Position numbers and translations under genes: made by a program
Assembly: GCA_009773995.1 (NCBI GenBank)
Contig: VSMY01000027.1
Coordinates: forward strand, 1-23,284
DNA from: Oscillibacter sp.
GTDB lineage: Bacteria > Bacillota > Clostridia > Oscillospirales > Oscillospiraceae
Reading direction: 5' to 3'
DNA: 23,284 nucleotides
In this document: piece by piece, positions 7,104 through 13,763 of the stretch
How the letters are laid out: each line of letters starts with the position of its first letter
Numbering within the stretch: position 1 is the first letter of the stretch
The notes under the pieces: generated by a model
Told to the model about the DNA's origin: nothing
Databases searched by the model: none
Seen by the model: the letters and a program-made list of their open reading frames with translations, nothing else

Positions 7104-7922
7104 ATGAAGCAGAAAATTGGTTTTTGGAATGAGATTCAAGGAGATGCCGACAATATCACTTGCTCTAAGGATGAAGCTCCAGTCTCCGCACCGAAAAAGT
7201 CCCTGGTGCAGGTTTATTTCCCCAAGCGAGGAATGGATCTGTCCTACTACAACGACCAGTTTGACCTCCAGGTGGGGGATATTGTCTATGTGGACGGCAA
7301 GCTGGAGGGCCTGCGGGGGCGTGTGACCGCTGTGAATTACAGCTTTAAGATCAAGCTCTCCGATTATAAGCGGGTGGTCGCTGTGGCGGATACCCACATC
7401 TCTGGAGAACTCCACATGGCCGGCTCCCACTTGGTATCCTTTGACCCTCAGACAATCCCCTATGAGAAAATCATCACCTGGTTCAAGGCTCCGGACAAAG
7501 AGGATGACGTCTATGTGTCTGGCAGTGATGACCACAGCTTTCGGCTGGACGACCTCAGCGGAATGAAGGTCACCAGCGCCATTGCGGAGCGTGGGCACGA
7601 CTACTATACAGAGAACCGGGTTGTCTACCTCTGCATTGACCGTGGTCATGGGCGGGGGATCGTGGAAGGAACTTCCCCTTATGAGATCGAGTTTGATTAT
7701 GGCGGCGGCGAGATCAAAAATCTCACCTGCAGCTGTTATTGCGGCTATCCCTGCAAGCACACTTTTGCCGCCATGCTCCAGCTGCGGGAGACGCTGAAGC
7801 TATTGGAAGAGAAGGACGGTTTCGATTGGAATGAGGGCGGTTACGCTGCGGCGATCAGTCAAGGTGCCTTTTTCTCTTTTGCCGTGGACGGAAAAACGAC
7901 CGGTAGCTTCGTGTTTCGATAG
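7104..7922 (+). CDS. SWIM zinc-finger protein
   Basis: This 272-residue protein starts at ATG 7104, with AGGAGG 7 nt upstream; an in-frame ATG at 7071 lacks a ribosome-binding site. Near the C terminus a SWIM-type zinc motif is visible as C209-x-C211-x-C213-x3-C217-x-H219 (CSCYCGYPCKH), followed by a helix FAAMLQLRETL. SWIM domains bind DNA or protein partners and occur in SNF2 ATPases, transposases and stand-alone proteins. The N-terminal 190 residues include a KOW-like stretch (VGDIVYVDGKLEGLRGRV), which is only suggestive. It is the last gene before the 13-bp repeat and the tRNA region, so it is likely element cargo. Function is unknown. Confidence 0.7.
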   Translation: MKQKIGFWNEIQGDADNITCSKDEAPVSAPKKSLVQVYFPKRGMDLSYYNDQFDLQVGDIVYVDGKLEGLRGRVTAVNYSFKIKLSDYKRVVAVADTHISGELHMAGSHLVSFDPQTIPYEKIITWFKAPDKEDDVYVSGSDDHSFRLDDLSGMKVTSAIAERGHDYYTENRVVYLCIDRGHGRGIVEGTSPYEIEFDYGGGEIKNLTCSCYCGYPCKHTFAAMLQLRETLKLLEEKDGFDWNEGGYAAAISQGAFFSFAVDGKTTGSFVFR

Positions 7923-7951
7923 TCTCACACACAGCAAAGGTTGAGGCGCTA

Positions 7952-7964
7952 TATCCAAAGAATA
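7952..7964 (+). repeat. Right copy of 13-bp direct repeat (possible attachment site)
   Basis: This is the same TATCCAAAGAATA as at 836-848, located 29 nt after the SWIM gene and just before a GC-rich hairpin. The position suits an element end, but identity is limited to 13 bp and could be chance. Confidence 0.35.
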
Positions 7965-7967
7965 GGA

Positions 7968-7998
7968 CGGCGGGCCAAAGTAACAGCCCGCCGCCCAA
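7968..7998. terminator. Hairpin, probable terminator at the element end
   Basis: CGGCGGGC (7968-7975) pairs perfectly with GCCCGCCG (7986-7993) over a 10-nt loop. On the plus strand it is followed by CCCAAAATTTT, so the T-run is displaced and activity is uncertain. It follows the SWIM gene. Confidence 0.45.
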
Positions 7999-8032
7999 AA
8001 TTTTCTGAAACCCGTCTGTGGTATTTCTGTGG

Positions 8033-8071
8033 TCAAAAGAAAAATCACCCCAGTTTTTACTGAGGTGATTT
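8033..8071 (-). terminator. Intrinsic terminator of the tRNA-Ala region
   Basis: On the minus strand a 12-bp stem (8059-8070 with 8043-8054, one C-A mismatch, TTTT loop in the plus sequence) is followed by a T-rich tail from 8042 down to 8033. It begins 7 nt after the 3' end of the damaged tRNA copy, so it remains in place as a tRNA terminator. Confidence 0.75.
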
Positions 8072-8077
8072 CCTTAT

Positions 8078-8154
8078 TGGTGGACCTGAAGGGGATCGAA
8101 CCCTCGCACCTCCCGGATGCGCACCTTGCGCGCTCCCAGCTGAGCTACAGGCCC
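8078..8154 (-). pseudogene. Damaged tRNA-Ala(CGC)-like copy, full length
   Basis: The 77-nt sequence runs from GGGCCTG to CAGGTCC-A-CCA. The acceptor stem pairs fully and keeps the alanine identity pair G3-U70. The T arm (GAGGG, TTCGATC, CCCTT) is intact. The D stem has GCTC opposite GCGC, with one mismatch. The anticodon stem is broken (CAAGG opposite CCGGG), U33 is replaced by G, and the variable region is one base too long. An alternative perfect hairpin, GCGCA-AGG-TGCGC, forms in the damaged part. The CGC anticodon would still be in place. It looks like a tRNA whose anticodon arm was rewritten by recombination, and it is probably non-functional. A functional but odd tRNA is not excluded. 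Confidence 0.6.
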
Positions 8155-8284
8155 AAATCGGCACTTTTTATGCGAAAAAAGTTGCGAATTTTGGATTTCT
8201 CAAATATTCGATTTTCAGGGGAAAGTCCAACAAATCGGACAGGAAAACGGGGAACAGAAAATCGGGTCGGATGTGTCTCGCTAT

Positions 8285-8324
8285 GGATGCGAACCGAACG
8301 CTCTCCCAACTGAGCTACAGGCCC
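8285..8324 (-). pseudogene. 5' half of tRNA-Ala(CGC)
   Basis: Forty nucleotides match the 5' half of a tRNA: acceptor strand GGGCCTG, intact D arm (GCTC with GAGC), then TTCGG-TTCGCAT-CC, giving anticodon CGC with a normal U33. After the second base of the 3' anticodon stem the sequence diverges and no T arm or 3' acceptor strand follows. The break inside the anticodon stem is typical of tRNA-targeted integration or deletion. It lies between the intact tRNA-Ala(GGC) and the damaged full-length copy. Confidence 0.65.
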
Positions 8325-8347
8325 AAGCATCAAATTTGCGGGGTCAC

Positions 8348-8386
8348 GAGAAAAGCCTTGGAATCCGAAGTTCCAAGGCTTTTCTC
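8348..8386. terminator. 16-bp perfect hairpin after tRNA-Ala(GGC)
   Basis: GAGAAAAGCCTTGGAA (8348-8363) pairs without mismatch to 8371-8386 across a 7-nt loop. It starts 5 nt past the 3' end of tRNA-Ala(GGC) on the minus strand. The stem ends in CTTTTCTC, giving a T-rich flank, so it probably ends or processes the tRNA transcript. Confidence 0.65.
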
Positions 8387-8391
8387 TGTCC

Positions 8392-8467
<76 letters not shown>

Positions 8468-8498
8468 GTGTCAGGTGTTCCGCATCAGAACAGTGATC

Positions 8499-8527
8499 AT
8501 CATAGCAAAGCCCATCGGAAATGTCAA
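8499..8527 (-). promoter_or_regulatory. Sigma-A promoter for the tRNA-Ala region
   Basis: On the minus strand TTGACA (8527-8522), a 17-nt spacer and TATGAT (8504-8499) give a near-perfect promoter 31 nt before the tRNA 5' end. Confidence 0.78.
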
Positions 8528-8566
8528 GGGGTTTTTTCAGAAATTTTGCTTTTTTTCTCCCGTGGA

Positions 8567-8593
8567 AAACGGGGCGGGGGAATCCCCCGCCCC
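8567..8593 (-). terminator. Intrinsic terminator of the glycine-zipper gene
   Basis: GGGGCGGGGG (8571-8580) pairs perfectly with CCCCCGCCCC (8584-8593) across a 3-nt loop. On the minus strand it is followed by GTTTTCC. It lies 6 nt after the stop codon at 8600. Confidence 0.75.
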
Positions 8594-8599
8594 ATCGGC

Positions 8600-8782
8600 T
8601 CAGCGCATGTTCCCGGCCATGCTGTCCATGGCCTGGTCCACCGCCCTGCCCAGCTTGTGGACGCCCTGGTCCATCTGCTTTTTCACGGTCCGGCGGCTGC
8701 TCTGGGGGGCCATCATCCCCGCCACCGCGCCGGCGGCCATGCCGGCGCCGACGCCCAGGAAAAACCCGGTGCTCTTCTTCAT
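8600..8782 (-). CDS. Small glycine-zipper (YtxH-like) membrane protein
   Basis: This 60-residue protein begins MKKSTGFFLGVGAGMAAG and continues AVAGMMAPQSSRRTVKKQ. The Gly/Ala-spaced hydrophobic segment (residues 6-25) followed by a basic amphipathic helix resembles YtxH-type glycine-zipper mini-proteins, which associate with the membrane. AAGGAG lies 8-9 nt before the ATG at 8782 and a strong terminator follows. It stands alone between the tRNA region and a divergent phosphatase gene. Function is unknown; members of this class are often linked to envelope stress, but nothing here shows that. Confidence 0.7.
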   Translation of the reverse strand: MKKSTGFFLGVGAGMAAGAVAGMMAPQSSRRTVKKQMDQGVHKLGRAVDQAMDSMAGNMR

Positions 8783-8850
8783 TCTTCACTCACTCCTTTT
8801 CCGTGCGTCAACAGTTTGCCCGCCGGGGAAGAAAAAATCCGCCGGACCAT

Positions 8851-8879
8851 TTGCCAAAGCCCGCCAAACGCGGTATACT
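8851..8879 (+). promoter_or_regulatory. Sigma-A-type promoter for the phosphatase-acetyltransferase gene
   Basis: TTGCCA (8851-8856), a 17-nt spacer and TATACT (8874-8879) lie 37 nt before the ATG at 8917. Confidence 0.6.
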
Positions 8880-8916
8880 GTGGAAAAGAAGTTTTTGATC
8901 CCAGGAGGGAAGCGCT

Positions 8917-9987
8917 ATGACCGCCATCTATCTCATCCGCCACGCCGAGGCGGAGGGCAACCTCTACCGCATCGCCCAGGGCCAGCACGAGAGCGGCCTC
9001 ACCGACCGGGGCTGGCGGCAGGTGAAGGCCCTGGAGCGCCGCTTCGCGGAAATCCACATCGACGCGGTTTACGCCAGCGACCTCTACCGCACCCGAGCCA
9101 CCGCCACCGCCATATACAAGCCCAAGAATCTGCCCCTCCACCGCTGCCCGGGCCTCCGGGAAATCTGCGTGGGGGACTGGGAGGGCCGGACCTGGGGGGA
9201 CATCGCCCGGGCCACGCCCCAGGCCATGGCGGACTTTTCGAGCCGCATGGACCGCTGGTCCATCCCCGGGGCGGAGACCCCGGCCCAGGTGCTGGAACGG
9301 GTCCGGCGGACCGTGGAGACCATCGCCCGGGAGAATCCGGGAAAGACCCTGGCCCTCTTTTCCCACGGCTACGCCATCCGCCTCCTGCTGGCGGAGCTCC
9401 AGGGAATCTCTCTCCGGGATACCGGGGAGAAGTCCCCCACCGGGGACAACACCGCCGTGTCCCTGCTGGAGTGGGACGGGGAGCGCCTCCGGCCGGTCTT
9501 TATGAACGACAACAGCCACCTGAAAACCCCCGAATACCTGGCGGGAGAGAAATCCCCCCGCGCCAAGCGGGCCTATGCCCTGGAGCCGGGGCTGTGGTTC
9601 CGCCCCCTGGAGGGCCCGAACGCGGCGGAGCGCCTGGCCGCCGCCTGGGGGCAGGCCGGGGAACAGGGGCCCGTTCCCGCCGCCTCCCTGACCCTGGAGG
9701 GACTTCTGGACGAGGAGCCCGCGGGCCTTTTGCACATGGCCCCGGAGACGGGGCGGATTTACCTGGCCTGCATCCGCCCGGATTTCCGGCGGCGGGGCCT
9801 GGGGGTCCAGCTTCTGGGCCAGGCGGTCCAGTATACCAGGGCCCAGGGCGGAGAGGAGCTGTCCGCCGCCGTCCCCCCCGGCGGCGCGGGAGAGGCGTAC
9901 CTCCGGGACTGCGGCTTCATTCCCAGGGAGACGGCGGAGGGCCGGACCCTCTGGCGGAAGTTCATCGGCTTTGACCCCTCGATTTGA
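8917..9987 (+). CDS. Histidine phosphatase fused to a GNAT acetyltransferase-like domain
   Basis: This 356-residue two-domain protein has an N-terminal histidine-phosphatase (phosphoglycerate mutase superfamily) half, residues 1-195. Its RHA motif puts the catalytic His at 9; R58, the acid region REICVGDWEG around E82, and the second His150 in LFSHGYAIR follow. Residues 225-350 form a GNAT-like half: strand IYLACIRPDF, the acetyl-CoA-binding RRRGLGVQLL at 291-300, and AYLRDCGFIP near the end. AGGAGGG precedes the ATG by 8 nt. Histidine phosphatases hydrolyse phosphate esters of small molecules or proteins; GNAT enzymes transfer acyl groups from CoA. The shared substrate, if any, cannot be deduced. 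It is a single-gene unit with its own promoter. Confidence 0.85.
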   Translation: MTAIYLIRHAEAEGNLYRIAQGQHESGLTDRGWRQVKALERRFAEIHIDAVYASDLYRTRATATAIYKPKNLPLHRCPGLREICVGDWEGRTWGDIARATPQAMADFSSRMDRWSIPGAETPAQVLERVRRTVETIARENPGKTLALFSHGYAIRLLLAELQGISLRDTGEKSPTGDNTAVSLLEWDGERLRPVFMNDNSHLKTPEYLAGEKSPRAKRAYALEPGLWFRPLEGPNAAERLAAAWGQAGEQGPVPAASLTLEGLLDEEPAGLLHMAPETGRIYLACIRPDFRRRGLGVQLLGQAVQYTRAQGGEELSAAVPPGGAGEAYLRDCGFIPRETAEGRTLWRKFIGFDPSI

Positions 9988-10047
9988 GGGACGCGCTAAG
10001 ACTTTGTAAATTCGAGGCCTGTCCGCCAAATTCCGGCAAAGTTAGCG

Positions 10048-10076
10048 TTGACAAAACGTGTATGATTCCCTATAGT
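10048..10076 (+). promoter_or_regulatory. Sigma-A promoter of the riboswitch-controlled antiporter
   Basis: A perfect TTGACA (10048-10053), a 17-nt spacer and TATAGT (10071-10076) put the transcription start near 10083, about 15 nt before the aptamer. Confidence 0.82.
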
Positions 10077-10098
10077 GGTCTCACAGCTCATGGCTTCG

Positions 10099-10186
10099 TA
10101 AAAGGGAGTAGCTTACGTTTTAAACGTGGCGCGGCTCGTCATCACGATGGTTCGCCATCCGGGCCCGCTGAAAAGCGAGACTTTTA
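10099..10186 (+). ncRNA. yybP-ykoY (manganese) riboswitch aptamer
   Basis: The leader carries landmarks of the yybP-ykoY Mn2+ riboswitch. The 5' strand AAAAGGGAGTAGC (10100-10112) is followed by a short hairpin, then CTCGTCA (10135-10141) before a second hairpin. The 3' side is AGCGAGACTTTTA (10174-10186). P1 is formed by TAAAAG (10099-10104) and CTTTTA (10181-10186). The same landmarks occur in the structurally studied Lactococcus aptamer (AAAGGGGAGTAGC near the 5' end, AGCAAGACC near the 3' end). The class binds Mn2+ and usually switches on efflux or metal-homeostasis genes. Here it precedes a cation antiporter. The class is assigned by recalled motif rather than by a covariance model. Confidence 0.85.
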
Positions 10187-10250
10187 TCCCGTGGGACAAC
10201 TGCCGGTTTTTCGGCGTTGCCCTGGGGGATAGAAGTCTCGCTGAATTTTT
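10174..10250 (+). terminator. Riboswitch expression platform: terminator exclusive with the aptamer
   Basis: Positions 10174-10190 pair with 10226-10242 over 17 continuous base pairs with one G-U, enclosing a smaller hairpin (10193-10223). GAATTTTT follows, ending at 10250. The 5' arm is the 3' side of the aptamer including its P1 strand, so the two structures exclude each other. This predicts a transcriptional ON switch: metal-bound aptamer blocks the terminator and lets polymerase reach the gene at 10268. Confidence 0.85.
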
Positions 10251-10267
10251 GGAAAGCGGTGGATTGT

Positions 10268-11224
10268 ATGGAAATTTGGATCACGGTGCTCTTGTTTCTC
10301 TTAGGGCTGCTCCTCATCATCAAGGGCGGCGACTGGTTTTTGGACGGGGCCGTCTGGATTGCGGAGGCCACGGGGGTGCCCCGGTTCATCATCGGGGCCA
10401 CCATCGTCTCCCTGGCCACCACCCTGCCGGAGCTGACGGTCTCCGTCACCGGCACCCTCCAGGGGGAGGTGGACCTGGCGGTGGGCAACGCCGTGGGCTC
10501 CGTCACGGCCAACCTGGGGCTGATTTTGGGCATCTCCCTGGTGTGCATTCCCTCGGCGGTGAAGCGGGCCCAGTTCCAGCTCAAGGCCCTGCTGATGGTC
10601 CTGGGGGCGGCGCTGCTGCTGGTCCTCAGCCGGGGCGGCACGCTGCGGGCCCTGCCGGGCCTCACGCTGTTCGCCGTCTTCGCCGTCTATATTTGGAGCA
10701 ACCTCCGGGACGCCAAGGCGGGCATGGCGGAGGACCGGGAGGCCCATCCCAAGCGCCGCACCATCTCCCGGCGGCAGATGGCGGAAAAGCTGTTCCTCTT
10801 CGTCCTGGGCATCACGGCCATCGTCATCGGATCCCAGCTGCTCATCAACTACGGCAGCGAGCTGGCGCTGCTGATGGGGGTTCCCGCCAGCATCATCGGC
10901 GTCACCATGGTGGCCATCGGCACGTCGCTGCCCGAGCTGGTGACCACCCTGACGGCCATCGCGAAAAAGGAAGCGTCCATGTCCGTGGGGAACATCATCG
11001 GGGCCAACGTCATCGACCTGACCATGATTCTGCCCGTCTGTTCGGCGGTGAGCGGCGGGGCGCTGACCATCGGGGCCCAGACCACGGCGCTGGATATGCC
11101 CGCGTGCCTGCTGCTGTGCTGCGTGGCGGTGATTCCGCCCCTGGTGACGGAAAAGTTCTACCGCTGGCAGGGCGTTGTCATGCTGGGGCTCTACGCGGGG
11201 TATGTGGCGCTTTTGGTCACCTGA
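10268..11224 (+). CDS. Calcium/sodium antiporter family cation exchanger
   Basis: This 318-residue membrane protein belongs to the Ca2+/cation antiporter superfamily, YrbG-type. It has two inverted halves, each with an alpha-repeat: GATIVSLATTLPEL (43-56) with GNAVGSVTANL (73-83), and GVTMVAIGTSLPEL (211-224) with GNIIGANVIDL (241-251). E55 and E223 are the expected cation ligands. About ten membrane helices flank a basic central loop at 148-172 (KRRTISRRQ). The ATG at 10268 is chosen because an in-frame ATG at 10217 lies inside the riboswitch terminator. A Mn2+ riboswitch controls it, so export of Mn2+, alone or with Ca2+, is a reasonable inference. The protein family alone would suggest Ca2+/Na+ exchange. 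Confidence 0.88.
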   Translation: MEIWITVLLFLLGLLLIIKGGDWFLDGAVWIAEATGVPRFIIGATIVSLATTLPELTVSVTGTLQGEVDLAVGNAVGSVTANLGLILGISLVCIPSAVKRAQFQLKALLMVLGAALLLVLSRGGTLRALPGLTLFAVFAVYIWSNLRDAKAGMAEDREAHPKRRTISRRQMAEKLFLFVLGITAIVIGSQLLINYGSELALLMGVPASIIGVTMVAIGTSLPELVTTLTAIAKKEASMSVGNIIGANVIDLTMILPVCSAVSGGALTIGAQTTALDMPACLLLCCVAVIPPLVTEKFYRWQGVVMLGLYAGYVALLVT

Positions 11225-11240
11225 GTCCGCTATACGAGAA

Positions 11241-11285
11241 AACGCCCGGCGCGGAAATCCTCCGCGCCGGGCGTTCCTTTATTCT
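11241..11285. terminator. Bidirectional intrinsic terminator between convergent genes
   Basis: A 15-bp perfect stem (11241-11255 with 11261-11275, 5-nt loop) is followed by CCTTTATT on the plus strand and by CTCG after the stem's own TT on the minus strand, whose arm ends GTT-TTC. It separates the antiporter from the PII-like gene. Confidence 0.8.
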
Positions 11286-11963
11286 TCAGGACTCCCCGTC
11301 TTCCTCCAGCAGCCGCAGTCCCGCCAGGTCCGTCACCGGCAGGGAGAACACCACGGCCTGGGCCTTCGTCTGCATGCCCGCCTGGGTCATGACGGCCTTC
11401 ATGATGGGCTTCCGGGCCGCCTCCTTGGCCAGGATGAAGACAATCTCCTTCTCCGCGGCCAGGGACACCCCCAGGAACTTCCGCGCCAGCTCCGTCCCCG
11501 TGCCCTTGGCGTGGATGGTGGTGCCTCCGGCGGCCCCGGCGGACCGGGCGGCGTCCATCACCTGGTCCGTGTGGCCCCGGTTGGCGATGACCACGATGAG
11601 CTCGTGGGTGATTTCCTTGTCCATGTCGTCGTCCTCCTCCGCCTGCCATGACAGCAGATAGTCCCTGGCCCTGGCCCCGCCCACGCTGGAAATGGGCACG
11701 GCCATCAGGATTCCCCGTCCGGGCACGTCCAGCCACAGCTCCCGGGCCGCCTTCCGCACCAGGCGGGCGGATCGGGGGGCCGCCAGCAGCAGCACGGCCT
11801 TTTCCGTGGCCTCCAGCCCCAGGTAGTCCAGCACCTCCGTGGCGGCGGTGCCCCGGCCCAGGGCGGACAGGACCAGCGTGGCCCCCTGGGCCTGGAACCA
11901 GGAGGCGAACTCCCCGCCCCGGCTCCGGTCCGTGATGACGATCATGAGAACGGCTCTGTCCAT
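11286..11963 (-). CDS. Tandem PII-like signalling protein paired with the DUF1538 transporter
   Basis: This 225-residue protein is built of two PII-like ferredoxin folds. Residues 120-213 are the clearer unit (HELIVVIANRGHTDQVMDAA, then GGTTIHAKGTG, then EKEIVFILAK). Residues 3-96 repeat the pattern more weakly (AVLMIVITDRSRGGEF, then EKAVLLLAAPRSARLVRKA). Both lack an obvious long T-loop. PII proteins sense nucleotides or small ligands and bind transporters or enzymes. The gene begins 39 nt after the DUF1538 stop, with AGGAGG 7 nt before ATG 11963, so the two form an operon. A role in gating that transporter is likely by analogy with other PII-transporter pairs. The ligand is unknown. Confidence 0.75.
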   Translation of the reverse strand: MDRAVLMIVITDRSRGGEFASWFQAQGATLVLSALGRGTAATEVLDYLGLEATEKAVLLLAAPRSARLVRKAARELWLDVPGRGILMAVPISSVGGARARDYLLSWQAEEDDDMDKEITHELIVVIANRGHTDQVMDAARSAGAAGGTTIHAKGTGTELARKFLGVSLAAEKEIVFILAKEAARKPIMKAVMTQAGMQTKAQAVVFSLPVTDLAGLRLLEEDGES

Positions 11964-12002
11964 GGGCGGGCCTCCTCTCTCCAAGCGCGTCTGCGCGCAA
12001 AC

Positions 12003-13514
12003 TCAATATACAAGGTCGATGATCTCCTCGTCCTCCGCCGCCTGGGCCAGCTGGGCCTTCCGCTTCCACTGGTAGGCAAGCCCTAAGAGCTGTATGGTCA
12101 AAAGCGGCGTCATGGCCACCATGGCGACGACGCCGAAGGCGTCCGTGACGATGTTTCCCCCCAGGGCCTCGCAGGCCCCCATGGCGAAGGGCAGGAGAAA
12201 CGTGGCCGTCATGGGGCCCGAGGCCACGCCGCCGGAGTCAAAGGCGATGGAGGTGAAGATCTTGGGTACGAAGAAGCTGAGGACCACCGCCAGCAGATAC
12301 CCCGGAACCAGGAAAGCGAAAATGGACACCCCCGTCAGCACCCGGACCATGGCCAGGCCGATGGAGACCGCCACGCCGATGGAGAGGCTGGCGCTCATGG
12401 CCCCGCCGGGGATGGCCCCGGAGGTAATCTCCTCCACTTGCTTGTTCAGCACATGGACCGCGGGCTCCGCCTGGACGATGAACCAGCCCATGAGCATTCC
12501 TATGGGGGCCAGCAGCCAGTTGAAGGGCAGGGCGGCGATTTGGCGGCCCAAATAGGTGCCCGCCGGGAGGAAGCCCACGTTGACCCCCGTGAGGAACAGC
12601 GCCAGGCCGATGTAGGTATAGAGGAGGCCGATGACGATCTTCCAGACCTTCTTCCGCTTCAGCCGCAGGGCGATTACCTGAAACACCCCAAAGAAAGCGG
12701 CGATGGGAAACAGGCTCTTGAAGACCTCCACGGCGTACTCCGGGAGGGCGGAGAGGAACAGGCCCCCCAGCTCCCGGCTGTCCGCCGCCTGGGGCATGAC
12801 GGAGGGGCTGTAGGCCCCGGAGGCGGGAAAGATCATGGCGAGAATCAAAACCGCCAGAATGGGCCCCACGGAGCACAGGGCCACCAGGCCGAAGCTGTCC
12901 TGAGCGGCGTTCTCGTCGCTTCGGATGGAGGACACGCCCAGGCCCAGCGCCATGATGAAGGGCACCGTCATGGGCCCGGTGGTGACGCCGCCGGAGTCGA
13001 AGGCCACGGCCAGGAAGTCCCCCGGCACGAAGAAGGCCGCCAGGAGGAACACCACGGCGTAGGACCCCACCAGCAGCCACTGGAGGGAAATCTGAAACAG
13101 GATGCGCAGCAGGGCCACCACCAGGAACACTCCCACCCCGGCGGCCACGGCCCCGATGAGCGCCGCGTTGGGAATGCCGGGGACCTGGGAGGCCAGCACC
13201 TGGAGGTCCGGCTCGGAGATGGTGACCACCACGCCGATCAAAAAGCTGACGGAGACGATGACCCAGACCTTCCGGGAGCTTGCCATATGGGCGCCCACCT
13301 GCTCGCCGATGGGGGTCATGGCGGCCTCCGCCCCCAGGGTGAAGAAGCCCATGCCCAGAATCAGCAGCACCGCCCCCGCCAGAAAGGCCAGCAGCGCGTC
13401 CACCGGCAGGGGGGCCACAGTGAGGCAGAGGACCAGCACGATGGCCGTGATGGGCAGCACAGAGGCCAGGGCCTCCCGGACCTTCTCGCCCAGGATGGTC
13501 TTGGTCCGGCCCAT
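12003..13514 (-). CDS. DUF1538 family transporter with internal duplication
   Basis: This 503-residue polytopic membrane protein is made of two DUF1538 repeats. Each repeat has an E-P-x-x-x-V-L motif (101-107 and 350-356), a long hydrophobic core, the signature FDSGGV-[TA]-[TS]-GPMT (172-183 and 425-436), and D-[SA]-FG-[LV]-VA (206-212 and 458-464). The doubled signature suggests an inverted or tandem repeat transporter with two half-sites. The ATG at 13514 with GGAAGGA is preferred; an in-frame GTG at 13544 with GAGGGGGCG is possible, and the farthest ATG at 13772 would overlap the divergent promoter. It is followed by the tandem PII-like gene, which probably regulates it. Substrate is unknown. 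Confidence 0.8.
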   Translation of the reverse strand: MGRTKTILGEKVREALASVLPITAIVLVLCLTVAPLPVDALLAFLAGAVLLILGMGFFTLGAEAAMTPIGEQVGAHMASSRKVWVIVSVSFLIGVVVTISEPDLQVLASQVPGIPNAALIGAVAAGVGVFLVVALLRILFQISLQWLLVGSYAVVFLLAAFFVPGDFLAVAFDSGGVTTGPMTVPFIMALGLGVSSIRSDENAAQDSFGLVALCSVGPILAVLILAMIFPASGAYSPSVMPQAADSRELGGLFLSALPEYAVEVFKSLFPIAAFFGVFQVIALRLKRKKVWKIVIGLLYTYIGLALFLTGVNVGFLPAGTYLGRQIAALPFNWLLAPIGMLMGWFIVQAEPAVHVLNKQVEEITSGAIPGGAMSASLSIGVAVSIGLAMVRVLTGVSIFAFLVPGYLLAVVLSFFVPKIFTSIAFDSGGVASGPMTATFLLPFAMGACEALGGNIVTDAFGVVAMVAMTPLLTIQLLGLAYQWKRKAQLAQAAEDEEIIDLVY

Positions 13515-13584
13515 CCGGTCCTTCCAGTGTCCAAGCCTGCCCACGCGCGCCGCCCCCTCGAAAAACAAATTTGGAATATGGCCT

Positions 13585-13614
13585 ATCTTAGCACAAAACC
13601 GGCCCCTTCCGCAA
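13585..13614 (-). promoter_or_regulatory. Possible promoter of the DUF1538-PII operon
   Basis: On the minus strand TTGCGG (13614-13609), an 18-nt spacer and TAAGAT (13590-13585) lie about 70 nt before ATG 13514. It is back to back with the plus-strand promoter at 13672. Confidence 0.42.
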
Positions 13615-13671
13615 GGGAATCCGGCGTTCTTTACAGGAAATTTACACCTTTGGCCTCTTTGGAAAAAGCGG

Positions 13672-13700
13672 TTGCATTTCCCGGAGAATTCAAGTAGAAT
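13672..13700 (+). promoter_or_regulatory. Sigma-A-type promoter of the DUF4317 gene
   Basis: TTGCAT (13672-13677), a 17-nt spacer and TAGAAT (13695-13700) lie 63 nt before ATG 13764. The leader between holds short dyads (GGAATATTCC and GGCGG with CCGCC). Confidence 0.6.
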
Positions 13701-13763
13701 GTATGTTTGACAGCACTGTCGGAATATTCCGGCGGCTCCGCCGCCAAACTGCGAGGTAACGCC

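Noticed and set aside
8033..8078. Placing the element boundary exactly at the 3' end of the damaged tRNA copy
   Set aside because: A good terminator in the tRNA's orientation directly follows the tRNA, so the boundary more likely lies further left, near the 13-bp repeat or the hairpin at 7968.
8078..8154. Calling the downstream copy a functional tRNA-Ala(CGC)
   Set aside because: The anticodon stem has two mismatches, U33 is a G, the D stem has a mismatch and the variable region is too long; kept as a damaged copy.
8475..9974. A 499-codon plus-strand open frame over the phosphatase gene
   Set aside because: It crosses the antisense glycine-zipper gene and promoter and shadows the well-supported phosphatase-GNAT frame; its product is Pro/Gly/Arg-rich low complexity.
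10126..11661. A 511-codon plus-strand open frame across the antiporter
   Set aside because: It overlaps the riboswitch and antiporter in another frame and then runs antisense into the PII-like gene. Its product is Gly/Arg/His-rich without domains, as expected for shadow frames in GC-rich DNA.
12438..13697. A 419-codon plus-strand open frame opposite the DUF1538 gene
   Set aside because: Its product is His/Gln/Glu/Gly-rich with no domain, typical of the antisense of a GC-rich membrane-protein gene.
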